DNA of 64,000 bases from assembly GCA_038238555.1 (NCBI GenBank), contig JBBRXP010000004.1:1-64000 (forward strand). The letters are read 5' to 3'. The translations under genes were made by a program, and so were the position numbers. The notes beneath the pieces were generated by a model. It made no database searches, was not told where the DNA came from, and saw only the letters and a program-made list of their open reading frames with translations. Positions 33,837-43,932 of the stretch are shown here, in pieces. Numbering within the stretch: the stretch's first letter is position 1; each line of letters opens with the position of its first letter. The stretch is from JANNXQ01 sp038238555 (GTDB taxonomy: Bacteria; Verrucomicrobiota; Verrucomicrobiia; Chthoniobacterales; Chthoniobacteraceae).

Positions 33837-35917
33837 GCGGTCGCACACCATGTCTGCCATATCTGGCGGTAAGCATGTTCCATATTGCGGGCAAACCGCG
33901 CCGCATCCATGAGCGGCGACTCCTGCATTCGCTTCCGTAGCGAGCGTCGCGTTTCCGATAGTCGCGCGGGATCATTAGCACACCGCGCCGCCCGCTGGAC
34001 GTAGTCTTCTTCCGTCCCGGCCACAAATTCCGCGAGCCCGACCGTGGAAAGCAGGCTCAGACCCGCGCGCGAGACGGGCATATCTCCGGGTAACGTAAGC
34101 ACGGGCACTCCCATCCACAGCGAGTCGCAGGCGATCGTCATGCCATTGCAAGGGAAAGGATCGAGAAGAACGTCGATGCGTTGAAAGACGCGCAAGTAAT
34201 CGGGTCTCGAAAGATAGGTGATGAATTCGACGCGATCGGCTGTTACTCCGCCTTTCTCGAAGATACCGAGGATCCGCAGCCGGCTGTATCCTTCCGGACA
34301 AGACATCAGCAATCTGGAGCCGGATGCCGCGCACAACACCCGTGCCCAGCAACGCAGAACGGAATCCGTGACTTTCGATAACTTATTAAGTGAACCAAAA
34401 GTAACATGCTCCGCCTGGATGGCTGGAAGCTCGCCGACTTCCACCTTACCAAGTGGCTGATAACAACACCACGAATCCGGCAGCCGTATCGGGCGGTCGT
34501 AAGACGAGGCCTCGTCTTCTCCCGCCGGCTCGATGTAAGCATCCGTCAGATGATAGTCGATGGTTTCCATGCCTGTGCTCCCAGGATAAGCCAGCCATGA
34601 CACCTGGATGGGAGCGGGTTTGAGCGCGAAGGCAAGGAGGCGGCTGTTTGCCGAGTGCATGGTAAGATCGACCAGGATGTCGATGCCATCCCGCCTGACC
34701 TGCTCTGCCAATTCGGAATCGGAACATGCCAGCACATCGCGCCAAACGTGCGCGCTCCGGCGAAGGCGCGAGGTAAAGGCATCCGGGCGGCGCACGCTGG
34801 AATAACAGAATACCTCGAACCTGCCCGCGTCGTGAGCTTCCAATAATGGAAGCAAAAACAAAGCGACGGGATGACCGCAAAAGTCAGGCGAAACATAACC
34901 GATCTTCAGCCGTCGATCGGGATTGCGCGGGTTCTCGTGGGCGCGCCGGAAAGTTCTGAGCGGTTCCGCGTGCCGCCGATTCCATCGGGCTCGTTCGGAA
35001 CGCTGGACGCTGGCTCCGCAGCCGGTTTGGAAGTGCAGAGAGTGAATAAGATTGCTGTGAACGAGCGCCTCACCGGGCCGAAGCGCGACCGCTTCACGCA
35101 AGAGCTCGATGGCTTCTTCCAACTCGCCCCGATTCTTCAGAGCATTGCTTAGATTGTTATAGGCCTCGACATAGTTGGCAGTTAGCTCCATCGCTTTTCG
35201 ATAAGATGCTATCGCTTCGTCCAGGCGCCCTTGCTGTTGCAGAACGTTCGCGAGATTGTAATGAGCGGAAGCAAAATGGGGACTTAGCCGGATGGCCGTG
35301 AGATATGCCTCGATGGATGCATCCAAGTCTCCCTGCTCGCTGAGCGCATTGCCCAGATTGGAGTGCGCTTCGGGATAATCCGGTGCCAGCCGTATAGCTT
35401 CACGGCACGAGGCCGCGGCGGCTGCAAACTGGCCGTAATCTTTCAAAGCGCACCCGAGATTGCTATGCGTCTGCGCGCAATCCGGGCGCAATGCCAATGC
35501 TTTCCGATAGGCGGCAATGGCCTCGTCGAGCCGGCGCAGACGACTTAAGGCGATGCCCAGGTTGTTGTAGTAATCGGCGGCGTCCGGTCGAAGCATGATC
35601 GCGCGATTCATCAAGCTCACGGCAAGTGGCTCCTTGCCCACCTGACAAGCGATCAAGCCCAGCATGTGTAATGCATCCGGGTGGTTGGAATGCAGATCGA
35701 GCACTTCGCGACAAGCATGCTCCGCAGCCGCCAAATCGCCTCCCGCAAGGCGTCGGTCGGCTAGTTGTAACATCCCATGAAGGGTAACATCCGACGTCAC
35801 GGCGTTTGCGATGGCATCATTGGGTCTCGCGCAAATGGTAAAGCCTGGGGCAACGCCGGTGGCGTGAGTGCGAGAGAGCGCGCGTTCCTTGGGGTTGGTT
35901 GTCGAGAGTTTGCTCAT
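33833..35917 (-). CDS. TPR-repeat O-GlcNAc transferase-like protein (GT41/SPINDLY type), copy 1 of tandem array
   Basis: First gene of the array, 694 residues from the ATG at 35917 (MSKLSTTNPKERALSR); the 123 codons upstream in the same frame look non-coding. The N-terminal 45 residues are unique to this copy. About eight TPRs follow (YYNNLGIALSRLRRLDEAI, THSNLGCALKDYGQFAAAA). Catalytic landmarks are LKIGYVSPDFCGHPVALF, VTFGSLNKLSKVTDSVL, MSCPEGY and LDPFPCNGMTIACDSLWMG. It differs from the others at TTCH (IACD here). It leads the coupled operon, so its promoter should be in 35918-36064. Confidence 0.92.
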   Translation of the reverse strand: MSKLSTTNPKERALSRTHATGVAPGFTICARPNDAIANAVTSDVTLHGMLQLADRRLAGGDLAAAEHACREVLDLHSNHPDALHMLGLIACQVGKEPLAVSLMNRAIMLRPDAADYYNNLGIALSRLRRLDEAIAAYRKALALRPDCAQTHSNLGCALKDYGQFAAAAASCREAIRLAPDYPEAHSNLGNALSEQGDLDASIEAYLTAIRLSPHFASAHYNLANVLQQQGRLDEAIASYRKAMELTANYVEAYNNLSNALKNRGELEEAIELLREAVALRPGEALVHSNLIHSLHFQTGCGASVQRSERARWNRRHAEPLRTFRRAHENPRNPDRRLKIGYVSPDFCGHPVALFLLPLLEAHDAGRFEVFCYSSVRRPDAFTSRLRRSAHVWRDVLACSDSELAEQVRRDGIDILVDLTMHSANSRLLAFALKPAPIQVSWLAYPGSTGMETIDYHLTDAYIEPAGEDEASSYDRPIRLPDSWCCYQPLGKVEVGELPAIQAEHVTFGSLNKLSKVTDSVLRCWARVLCAASGSRLLMSCPEGYSRLRILGIFEKGGVTADRVEFITYLSRPDYLRVFQRIDVLLDPFPCNGMTIACDSLWMGVPVLTLPGDMPVSRAGLSLLSTVGLAEFVAGTEEDYVQRAARCANDPARLSETRRSLRKRMQESPLMDAARFARNMEHAYRQIWQTWCATA

Positions 35918-36064
35918 CGCGGGGCACGGTGGCACAGGCTGTCGATGACGCCAAGATGCGAAAGTCGTAGGTGTTCGGCGCAGCCGGGCGTGAGCGCCGC
36001 CGACGGGCCGGGAAGGGCCGGGCGGACTGCACCAGTTCCAGAATCCTCCGACTAGGTTTGCCCC

Positions 36065-36774
36065 ATGAACACGCTCCGCTCCCTCGCCACACGGGTGGCC
36101 ACGGCGTTCAGCCTTGGCCTCGCCGTCTTGGTCAACGTTCCCATTCCCCATGCTCCTCGCTGCGGCACTTGTTTCAGCGGCACATAGTGCGCCCGGCGAT
36201 CTCGATCTTACGTTCGGCAAATGGGGGCGATGTAACAACTCCATTCGGCTCGGACGGCTACGGCTCTGACTCGAACGAATTTGCAAAGCAGTGGCGTTCC
36301 AGAGCGATGGGAAGATCGTCGTCGCGGGTTATGCCTTTGACCGTCCCAGCTACTATTTTGCCGTTGCACGCTACAATGCCAACGGGAGTCTTGACACCAC
36401 GTTCAATGGCACGGGCAAGGTGATCACTGACTTCGGGAACGGCAGCAATAGAGGCTACGGCGTAGCTCTGCAGAGTGATGGGAAGACCGTGGTCGCGGGG
36501 TTAGCCTTCACCGGAAGCAGTACGGACTTCGCGCTGGCGCGTTACAACATGAATGGAACCCTTGACACCAACTTCCACGACACGGGCATGGTGACCACCG
36601 ACTTCGAGGCTCCCGACGACGAAGCTTACACCGTGGCAGTGCAGAATGATGGCAAGATCGTAGTCGCGGGAATTTCCGTCCTTGACCCGCACAATTCCTA
36701 ATTCGCGATGGCGCGCTACAATCGCACTGGCAGCCTGGACAACTTCGCCAATATGATCGTCGTTCACGAGTGAG
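36065..36774 (+). pseudogene. Decayed delta-60 repeat (beta-propeller) secreted protein
   Basis: The ATG at 36065 encodes a signal-peptide-like start (MNTLRSLATRVATAFSLGLA). The frame then breaks. AALVSAAHSAPGDLDLTFG, GGDVTTPFGSDGYGSDS and VAFQSDGKIVVAGYAFD lie in three successive frames. Two delta-60 repeats are readable (FAVARYNANGSLDTTFN, FALARYNMNGTLDTNFH). The long surviving frame, 36291-36701, ends in a premature TAA, after which FAMARYNRTGSLD continues in the same frame until 36774. Intact members have many more repeats, so it is also truncated. Confidence 0.8.
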
Positions 36775-36780
36775 GGACTA

Positions 36781-39700
36781 ATGAATCACATCTTCCGACA
36801 TGCCAGCCTGCCGTGGTGCATCTGTGCGGGACTCGCCTTGGGGACGAAGTTTTTCGCGCTGCCCCTGCGCGCCGGGGTTCCCGATCGGGCCACCATTGCC
36901 GATGCCTTCACTCTCAACTCAAAGGATCGGACCGAGGGCGCCTCGCTCAATGGCATCATGACCGAAAAAGGAAATGTCGGCTGGGTGACCCAGAAGTCGG
37001 TCATTTTTAAAAAGGACGGCGCGGTCACGACCGGCTCCAGCGAGGGCGGCGTGGCTTACGTGGCGCTGCCGGACGGCGCCGGCAACGTCGTCAAGGTCGA
37101 GGCCGACATTAACGCCTCCGGCACCGACTGGGTGGGGCTGGCCCTCGGCCAGGGGCTCAACGATTTTTATAACGGCGCGCAGCTCTTCATCCTTCTGCGG
37201 CCGAACGGCGAATATGTGGTCTTCGCCCAGGGCCTGAAGACCCAGATCGGCGCGGGAAGCGACGCTCCGCAGGGCAACGACGCCAACCACGTCGAACTGG
37301 AATACCACGGCGCCGACAATACCGTGACCGCGAGCATTAACGGCCAGGCGATCATTACGAATCACGCCTTGGGGGGATTCACTCCCGTCCTCAAGTCCGC
37401 CGGTTTCTATTTCAATCCGCCCCCCGAGACCAAGGATTTGAAGCCTGGCATTTCCAAGGTGGATAATTTCGCGGTCACCGTGAAGGAGGACGGACGATCG
37501 TTGGCCCCGAGCAACGTGGGCCAATGTTTCATCGAGCCCGATCGGCCCGTCGTCCTCACTTGGATTGGGGCTTCAGCGCACTCGTGGGCCATCATCGACT
37601 ACACGGGACGCGAAGTCAGCCGGGGCGAGGCCGCGCCGGACGTGGGTGAACCCCTCAAAGTGCCGGTCCGGCTGCCACGGGGTTATTACGAGATCGTGTT
37701 CGACGGGACGGGACCGACGTTCGGCATCGTCGCCGCGCCCCAGTGGAAAGGAGCGACCGATCCGTTCTTCTGCATCGACTCGGCGCTCTCCTGGCTGGAG
37801 CCCAGGGCGGAAGTGCGGGAGGCGCTGATCGGGATTCTGCACCGCAGCGGCATCGGCATGTCCCGGGAACGCCTTTCGTGGGACAAGGTCAATCCCGCCG
37901 AAGGGCAATGGGACTGGGAGACCGCCAACCGCTTCGACTCGCTGCGGCAAAGCTATGTCCGGCAAGGCGTGCCGGTGCTGGAAATGTTTCATTACGCCCC
38001 AGCGTGGACCGGGACCAGCGCACCCGACGTCTTCCCCGCCAACCTTCGCGCGACCGCCCAGGCTTGGAGCGCCATCGCCAAACACTGGCTCACGGCTTGG
38101 GGCGGGATTGAAATCTGGAACGAGCCGGACATCGCCGTCGGCAGCGCCCTTCCCGCCGATCGCTATCTGCCGTTGGTCAAAATCTTGAATTACGCGCTGA
38201 GGCCTGCGCTCGGAAATAAACCGCAGGTCGGCGGCGTCTTCAGCTACTTCAATCCCACCTACCTGGAGCAGTCGATTGCCAACGGCCTCCTGGAAAGCGT
38301 CGATTCTGTGAGCTTCCACGAATATGGGAAGTCGGAAGTCTTGGAACGGACGATCGCCTCCTACCGCGCCGCCATGACCGGCCGCGGCAGGGAAGGCATG
38401 CCGCTCTGGATCACCGAATGCGGCTGGCCCTGGAGGATGGGGCCCGGGCGGCCGCCCGCCGGCGAGGACGCCGAGAGCGCCCTGCAGATCGCCATGAAAG
38501 CCGTCGAGGCGCGCGCCGGCGGCATCGCTCGATTTTTTCCCTTCGTCTATCCCTCCTACGAGGAAAGCGGCAAGAATTTCGGCATGATGGGCAAGGAGGC
38601 CACGCCGTTGCGGTCGATGGCCGCTTACGTCCAGGCGGTCTCGGCGCTGGGGAATTTTCACTACGCGGGCGACTTGCCGATCACGCCGCCCCTGGTCCGG
38701 GCGCGGGTCTTCGCCATGGGGGATCAATGCGTGGTGGTGCTTTATACCGGCCAGCGCGGTTTCACCGATCGGATCACGCTCTCCTTTGCGCCCGAGGCGG
38801 CCGCCGGCCTCGACGGCCGCGGCCTCGCAGTGACCAAGGCGGGAATCCCCATCCCCGACGGCTTGGTTTATCTCAAGGTCAAGAAGGCCGCGATCGCCCC
38901 GATCCTCATTACCGGCACGGTGTCCGCCCGGCTGCTCGCAGCCGCCGAGGTGAAGCTCCCGGCGCGGCCCGCGCCCTCGGCCATCGTGCTGCGCTATCCG
39001 CTCACGCCGGCGATCGCTCTCAGCAATACCGGCTATCGGATTCCCCGGCTCCTCGCCGAGCACTGCCCGGTGACTCTCCAGGCCTCCAATCTCTCCGCGG
39101 GGGAAAAACTCGTGACGCTCCGGGCCGAAGTGGGGGAAACTCACCAAGAGCGAGAGATCACGATTCCACCGTCGGGAACAGTCCCCATCGATTGGGTCTT
39201 CAATCTGGAGCCCGCCCTGCCAGAAAGGGGAATTCGTCCCCATTCGATTCACCGGGCGGGAAAAAAGCGGCTCGGCACTGGCGCTGACGACGCTCTATTT
39301 TTTCACCGACCGCGAGATCGACGAATATCTGCGCCTCCATCCACGGCACACTCGGATCGACGTCTCCGACCTCGGGTCCTGGACCAAAAAGATTGCCGCC
39401 GGGGGCGAGACGCAGATCGCGTCCGACGAGACGAACCTCCGCCTCGATTTCCGCTTCGCGGCCGGCGACCGGTGGGCTTATCCCGAGTTCGCCCTCCCTC
39501 CCGGGACCGACTTGAGCAAGGGCAGCGCCCTGGTCATCCGAGCCAAGTGCCGCAACCCCGCCACCGTGCGGCTCATGCTTCTGGAAAAGGCGGGCGGAAC
39601 CTACTTCACCTCCTTTGGGATTATTCCCGGCGATGGGCGGTGGCATACCTGGCTGATTTCCCTGGCGGATTTCTCCAGCTTGCCCGGCAGTCCGCCCGAT

Positions 39701-39805
39701 CCCAACGGCCGCCTCGACGCGGACCAGGTCTCCAAGATCTCCATCGGATTGAATTCCGAAGCTCCCGATAACGCGATCGAGGTCTCCGACCTGTATTCTC
39801 TTTAG
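36781..39805 (+). pseudogene. Secreted GH-A clan glycoside hydrolase (GH39-like) with flanking sandwich domains, frameshifted
   Basis: A signal peptide spans residues 1-30. Residues 35-235 form a laminin-G/concanavalin-like sandwich (VEADINASGTDWVGLALG). Residues about 340-640 form a TIM-barrel hydrolase with acid/base Glu in GGIEIWNEPDIAV and nucleophile Glu in PLWITECGWPW, spaced as in GH39. A further sandwich follows. The frame that starts at 36781 stays open to 39771, but after about 39220 the real protein continues one base later (QKGEFVPIRFTG to 39805, ending AIEVSDLYSL). One extra base near CTGCCAGAAA explains this. It may be a sequencing error or real loss of the C-terminal module. 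Confidence 0.75.
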
Positions 39806-39840
39806 AGCGCTATGCATTTTCCCTCAACGGGCGAAGTGCC

Positions 39841-40200
39841 ATGTCGAAAATCCTGATCGTCGATGTGCCGACAGTCCTCGTGCTCGCCGAACATTTCATG
39901 GAAAGCGCCAGCACGCCGACGAAAAAACTGAGCGCCGCCGCGTCACGCGCGCTGCTCGAGCACCGCTGGCCCGTTGCGGATGATGTCGCGCCATTCCCGC
40001 ATCTTCCTCGTCGCTATTTTTGCGCTCTTGGGCTCGATTGCCCGGCGCTTGCCGCGAACGCGGCCGCCGACGCCCCGACCATCGCGACGATCGCTGCCGA
40101 AAAGGTGCGTGGCTCACGCAGCGCGCGACACGCTGTCCGAATGGCGGCTTTCGTTGCGTGCTCGCGGCGTCTGCAGGCGAATGATGGCGCGCAGAATTTT
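39841..40200 (+). pseudogene. Remnants including an NtrC-family response regulator collapsed by deletion
   Basis: The ATG at 39841 opens MSKILIVD, the start of a receiver domain. It is joined directly to VPTVLVLAEHFMESASTP and KLSAAASRALLEHRWP, which is the end of a sigma-54 AAA+ domain just before the usual GNVREL. Over 300 residues are missing. From 39980 a different piece follows (MSRHSRIFLVAIFALLG, with ALAANAAADAPTIATIAAE in another frame), resembling a broken signal-peptide gene. Nothing in this stretch is likely functional. Confidence 0.6.
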
Positions 40201-40207
40201 TCCTCCG

Positions 40208-41113
40208 ATGAAAGACACACTCACTCCGACAACTCGCTCACGGTCGTGCCGTTTCCCCCTCTTCTTCCTCGCGCCGCTTTGCCTTCTTCTGGAGCCCGCT
40301 TCCGCGGTGGAAATCGTGAAGACCGCCGACGTGCGCTACGCGGACGCGCCGCCGGGCGCGGACCCGAATCTCCTCTCGCTCGACCTCTACGCGCCGCGCA
40401 ACGCGAAGCATCTGCCGGTAATGATTTACGTCCACGGCGGCGGCTGGAGAAAGGGCGACAAGAGCGAGGTGGATGCGAAGCCGGGTTACTTTACCGCGCG
40501 CGGATTTGTCTTTGTGAGCATCAACTACCGTTTCGTCCCCGGGGTGGACATCGTCACGCAGTTGCGGGACAGCGCGAACGCCATCGGCTGGGTGGGCGCG
40601 CACATTACCGCGCACGGCGGCGACCCCGAGCGGCTGCACCTTATCGGTCACTCGGCGGGCGCGCATCACGTCGCCTTGCTCGCGACCAATGAGCGCTTCC
40701 TCGCCGCGGCAGGCGTGGCGCTCGAGCGAATCGCGAGCGTGGTGGAACTCGACGTGCAGGCGCTCGACGTGCCCAGGGTGATGGGCGAGGACGCCGCGCG
40801 CCGCACCGCGACCTTCGGCGCGGACGCGGCGGTGTGGCGGCAAATCTCGCCGCTGCATCACGTCGCGGCGGGCAAGGGCGTGCCGCCCTTTTTCCTCGTC
40901 GTCGCGCACCGCGTCGCGGCGAAGCTCGAGCAGGCCGCGGCCTTGCAAAAAGCGCTGCAAGCGGCGGGCGTGCGCTGCGAGTTGGTCGAGGCGCCGGAGC
41001 ACGACCACAATTCGCTCAACCGCGCCATCGGCGTACGCGACGACGCGGTGACTCAGGCGATGGAAAAGTTTCACGACTCACTGCGAGACCGCGGCGCGCC
41101 CGCTGCGAAATGA
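40208..41113 (+). CDS. Secreted alpha/beta hydrolase (esterase/lipase, BD-FAE-like)
   Basis: The 301-residue protein has a Sec signal peptide (residues 1-35, FPLFFLAPLCLLLEPASA). The oxyanion region is MIYVHGGGWRKGDKSE. The nucleophile elbow GHSAGAHH carries the catalytic Ser; the likely His is in EAPEHDHNSLN near the C-terminus. This pattern matches feruloyl/acetyl esterase-like hydrolases that de-esterify plant or algal polysaccharides. Longer in-frame starts upstream fall in the degenerate stretch and were rejected. It lies next to a deacetylase and a pectate lyase, consistent with polysaccharide processing. Confidence 0.85.
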   Translation: MKDTLTPTTRSRSCRFPLFFLAPLCLLLEPASAVEIVKTADVRYADAPPGADPNLLSLDLYAPRNAKHLPVMIYVHGGGWRKGDKSEVDAKPGYFTARGFVFVSINYRFVPGVDIVTQLRDSANAIGWVGAHITAHGGDPERLHLIGHSAGAHHVALLATNERFLAAAGVALERIASVVELDVQALDVPRVMGEDAARRTATFGADAAVWRQISPLHHVAAGKGVPPFFLVVAHRVAAKLEQAAALQKALQAAGVRCELVEAPEHDHNSLNRAIGVRDDAVTQAMEKFHDSLRDRGAPAAK

Positions 41114-41186
41114 CACCCACAGTAGTGAACGCGGGCCAGCGCGCCTCCGGCGTGGCAACTCACCAGCGGCCCGCCAAATTCTCGCC

Positions 41187-42087
41187 ATGAAACATCCATC
41201 CAAGCCCATCGAAGAAAACTCCTTCTCAACTGATCCGCACGCGGTTGACCGGCGCGCTTTCATGAAAATCTCCGCGCTCGCCACCGCCACCGCCGCAGGC
41301 AGCGCGATGCCCGTCCGAAGCCAGGCCGGGCACGGACGCAGGGGCGCGCAAGAAAACATTTCTCGTCGTCGAGGGCCACATGGACGACGCGGAGATCGGC
41401 GCGGGCGGCGTCTTGATCCAGGCCGCGCGCGCGGGGCATCGCGTGGTCATCGTCACGGTCGCGAGCGATTTCACGAGTTGGGCGCCGACCGTTGGGCGCG
41501 AGGAGAAGACCAAGGCCGAACTGGTCGAGCTGGCGAAGAGCTTCGGCTTCGAGAAGCGATTCATTGGCGGCAAATATCATCAGACCAGCGGCAGCGATCT
41601 CGATCTCAAGAAGAAGCTCGCGGAAATCTACGTCGAGCTGAAGCCGGACGTGGCTTTCATCAGTCATCATGAAGATCACTGGCCCGATCATTACGGCAGC
41701 GGCCTCGCGGCAAAGGATGCGTTCCTTTTTTCTCACGGCCTCTCGCACGAAATGCGGCAGCTCCGCGCGCCGCTCATCCTCGGCTTCAGCGTCACGCCGG
41801 TGCAGACGTATCACTTCGAGCCGGATGTTTTTTACGACGTGACAGACGTGATGCCCGAATACAGGGACCTCATCGCGAAGGTCGAAGCGGTGCGCACCGG
41901 GCGCACGGTGGAGCGCGAAATCAAATACAAATTCATGACGCTGGCCGGCGCGCAGACGCTGCCCTTGAGCACACACGGCGCGCTCCGGCTCGCGGATGCG
42001 ATCCGCTGGGGCGACCTAACCGGCTGCCAGTTTGCCGTCGGATTCAAAACCGTGTGGGGACAAAGGCGGGGGCCGAATCTTTTCTGA
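41187..42087 (+). pseudogene. PIG-L family deacetylase with Tat signal, frameshifted
   Basis: The start at 41187 encodes a twin-arginine signal (VDRRAFMKISALATATAAG). Near 41322-41330 the frame shifts by one base and the enzyme continues to 42087. The zinc motif reads VVEGHMDDAEIGAGG, the variant of the family AHPDDE motif, and a second site is FISHHEDHWPDHYG. LmbE/PIG-L enzymes deacetylate N-acetyl-glucosamine-type substrates. In this variant the Glu of DDE is kept only as AE after DD. The second frame alone (from 41380) begins at MDDAE and lacks the signal and the first His, so it would be inactive. Confidence 0.75.
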
Positions 42088-42095
42088 GCCAAGTG

Positions 42096-43932
42096 ATGAG
42101 TCCGAAAATCTGTTTCCTCCCCGCCCGCGGCGCCGCCATCGCGGCGTTGCTGGCGGCGGCTGATTCGTGGCGCGCGCAGCTTCCCGCCTTTCCGGGCGCG
42201 GAAGGCGCGGGCATGTTCACCACCGGCGGGCGCGGCGGCGCGGTCGTCCACGTCACGAATCTCCACGCCAAAGGCCCCGGCTCGCTCGCGGACGCAGTGA
42301 GTCAGCCGAATCGCATCGTGGTGTTCGACGTGTCGGGAGTCATCGAACTCGCGAGCGAAAAGGGCGGCAAACTCAAGGCCGGTAAAATCGCCGTGAGCCA
42401 GCCGGGCATCACCATCGCGGGGCAGACGGCGCCGGGCGAAGGCATCTGCCTCAAAGGCGGCTCGCTGCACAATCTCCGCGGGCAACGTGATCGTGCGCCA
42501 TCTGCGTTCGCGCCGCGGCTTTGTGCGCGACGCCGACACGGGCGACGCCATCGAATTGAAAGCGCCAACCGAGGGCGAGAGGACCGTCGCGAGCGGGCAA
42601 AGCACGGCGGCGTTTGAAAAGCGGACGAAGAAAAAAGGCGAGCGCAGCAAAGCCGTCTTCGAGTTTGCAAGCATGTCCAACGCGATCATCGACCACTGCT
42701 CGACCTCGTGGGCGACGGATGAAAATCTCACCGCCACGCATGTCGATCGCACCACCGTCTCGTGGTGCATCGCGGCGGAAGGCTGCGATTACGCAAACGA
42801 AAAACAGACGCCGCCGAATCACAGCGAAGGCTCGCTCTGGGGCTCCTCCGCGCCGAACGGGCGGTCGACGATGCATCACATGCTTTACGCTCACAACCGG
42901 CTGCGCAACCCGCGCACCACGGGCGAAGCGGAGTTGCCCGCGGTGCTCAACTTTTACAACAACGTGATCTACAACTGGTCGGAATACGCCTCGCACACCG
43001 GCAGCGAGCGCGTGCTGCTGAACTGGCTCAACAACTACTACAAGCCCGGCCCCGACACGCCCGCCGCCATCGCCGCGCACATGTTTGAATTCCACGGCGA
43101 CCCCGGAGCGCGGCTCTTTTCCAGCGGCAACTTCATCGAAGGCGCACCGGCCGCGAGCGCGCGCAACAAGCTGGCCGTTTTTCACAATCAGAAATTCAAG
43201 CGCGTCTCCCTCGCCGATCGCGAGGCGATGAAAGTCGATGCGCCTTTTGCCGACGCGCCCGCGCATTTGCAGACAGCACAGGACGCGTTTCTTTCCGTGC
43301 TTGCCGACACGGGCGCGACGCTGCCGGCGCGCGACGCGGTGGACTTGCGCATCATCAATAGCGTCCGCTCCGGCACCGGCAGAATCATCGGCAAAGAAAC
43401 CGATCTGCCCGAGAACGAGCGCTGGCCCGACTACCGCTCGCTGCCCGCGCCGAAGGACAGCGACAGCGACGGCATCCCGGATTTTTGGGAGCAGCAGTTT
43501 GGATTGAATCCGAGCGACAAGACCGACAGCGCTAAAATTTCCAGCGGCGGTTACGCAGACATCGAGCACTACTTCAATAACACCGATCCGAACGGCGGCG
43601 ACGCGCCCATCGTCTTCATCTCCGCCACCGTCTCGCGCGCCGCGGTGAGCGAGCCCGGCGAGTGGCGTATCACGCGCACTGGCGATACTTCCAGAGCGCT
43701 GAAAGTAAGTTACTCGATGAGCGGCGACGCCGTGAGCGGGCAAGACTTTGAAAAACTTTCCGGCAGCCTGGAGATCCCGTCTGGAAAATCGTTCGCGGTC
43801 CTCGCGCTGAAACCGCGTGCGACGGAGCGCGGCGACAAGACGGCGATCGTTTCGCTCGCGCCCGGTGGCACCGCGTATTACACCGGCTGTCCTTCCGCAT
43901 CACTCGTGGTCATCCAAAAAGTCCTTCCATGA
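42096..43932 (+). pseudogene. Secreted pectate lyase-like right-handed beta-helix protein, frameshifted
   Basis: The start at 42096 gives a signal peptide and the family entry AFPGAEGAGMFTTGGRGG, then HVTNLHAKGPGSLADAV, DVSGVIELASEK and IAGQTAPGEGICLKGGS. Near 42470 the frame shifts by one base. It resumes as GNVIVRHLRSRRGF, IIDHCSTSWATDENLT, HHMLYAHNRLRNPR and NNVIYNWSEYASHTG. A C-terminal SDSDGIPDFWEQQFGLNP calcium-type linker and a Calx-beta-like sandwich end it. It acts on uronate polymers by beta-elimination if intact. Its stop overlaps the next gene's ATG (ATGA). Confidence 0.8.

Noticed and set aside
37573..39252. Long minus-strand open frame of 559 codons
   Set aside because: It is antisense to the GH-A hydrolase, has Arg/Gly/His-rich shadow composition and matches no family.
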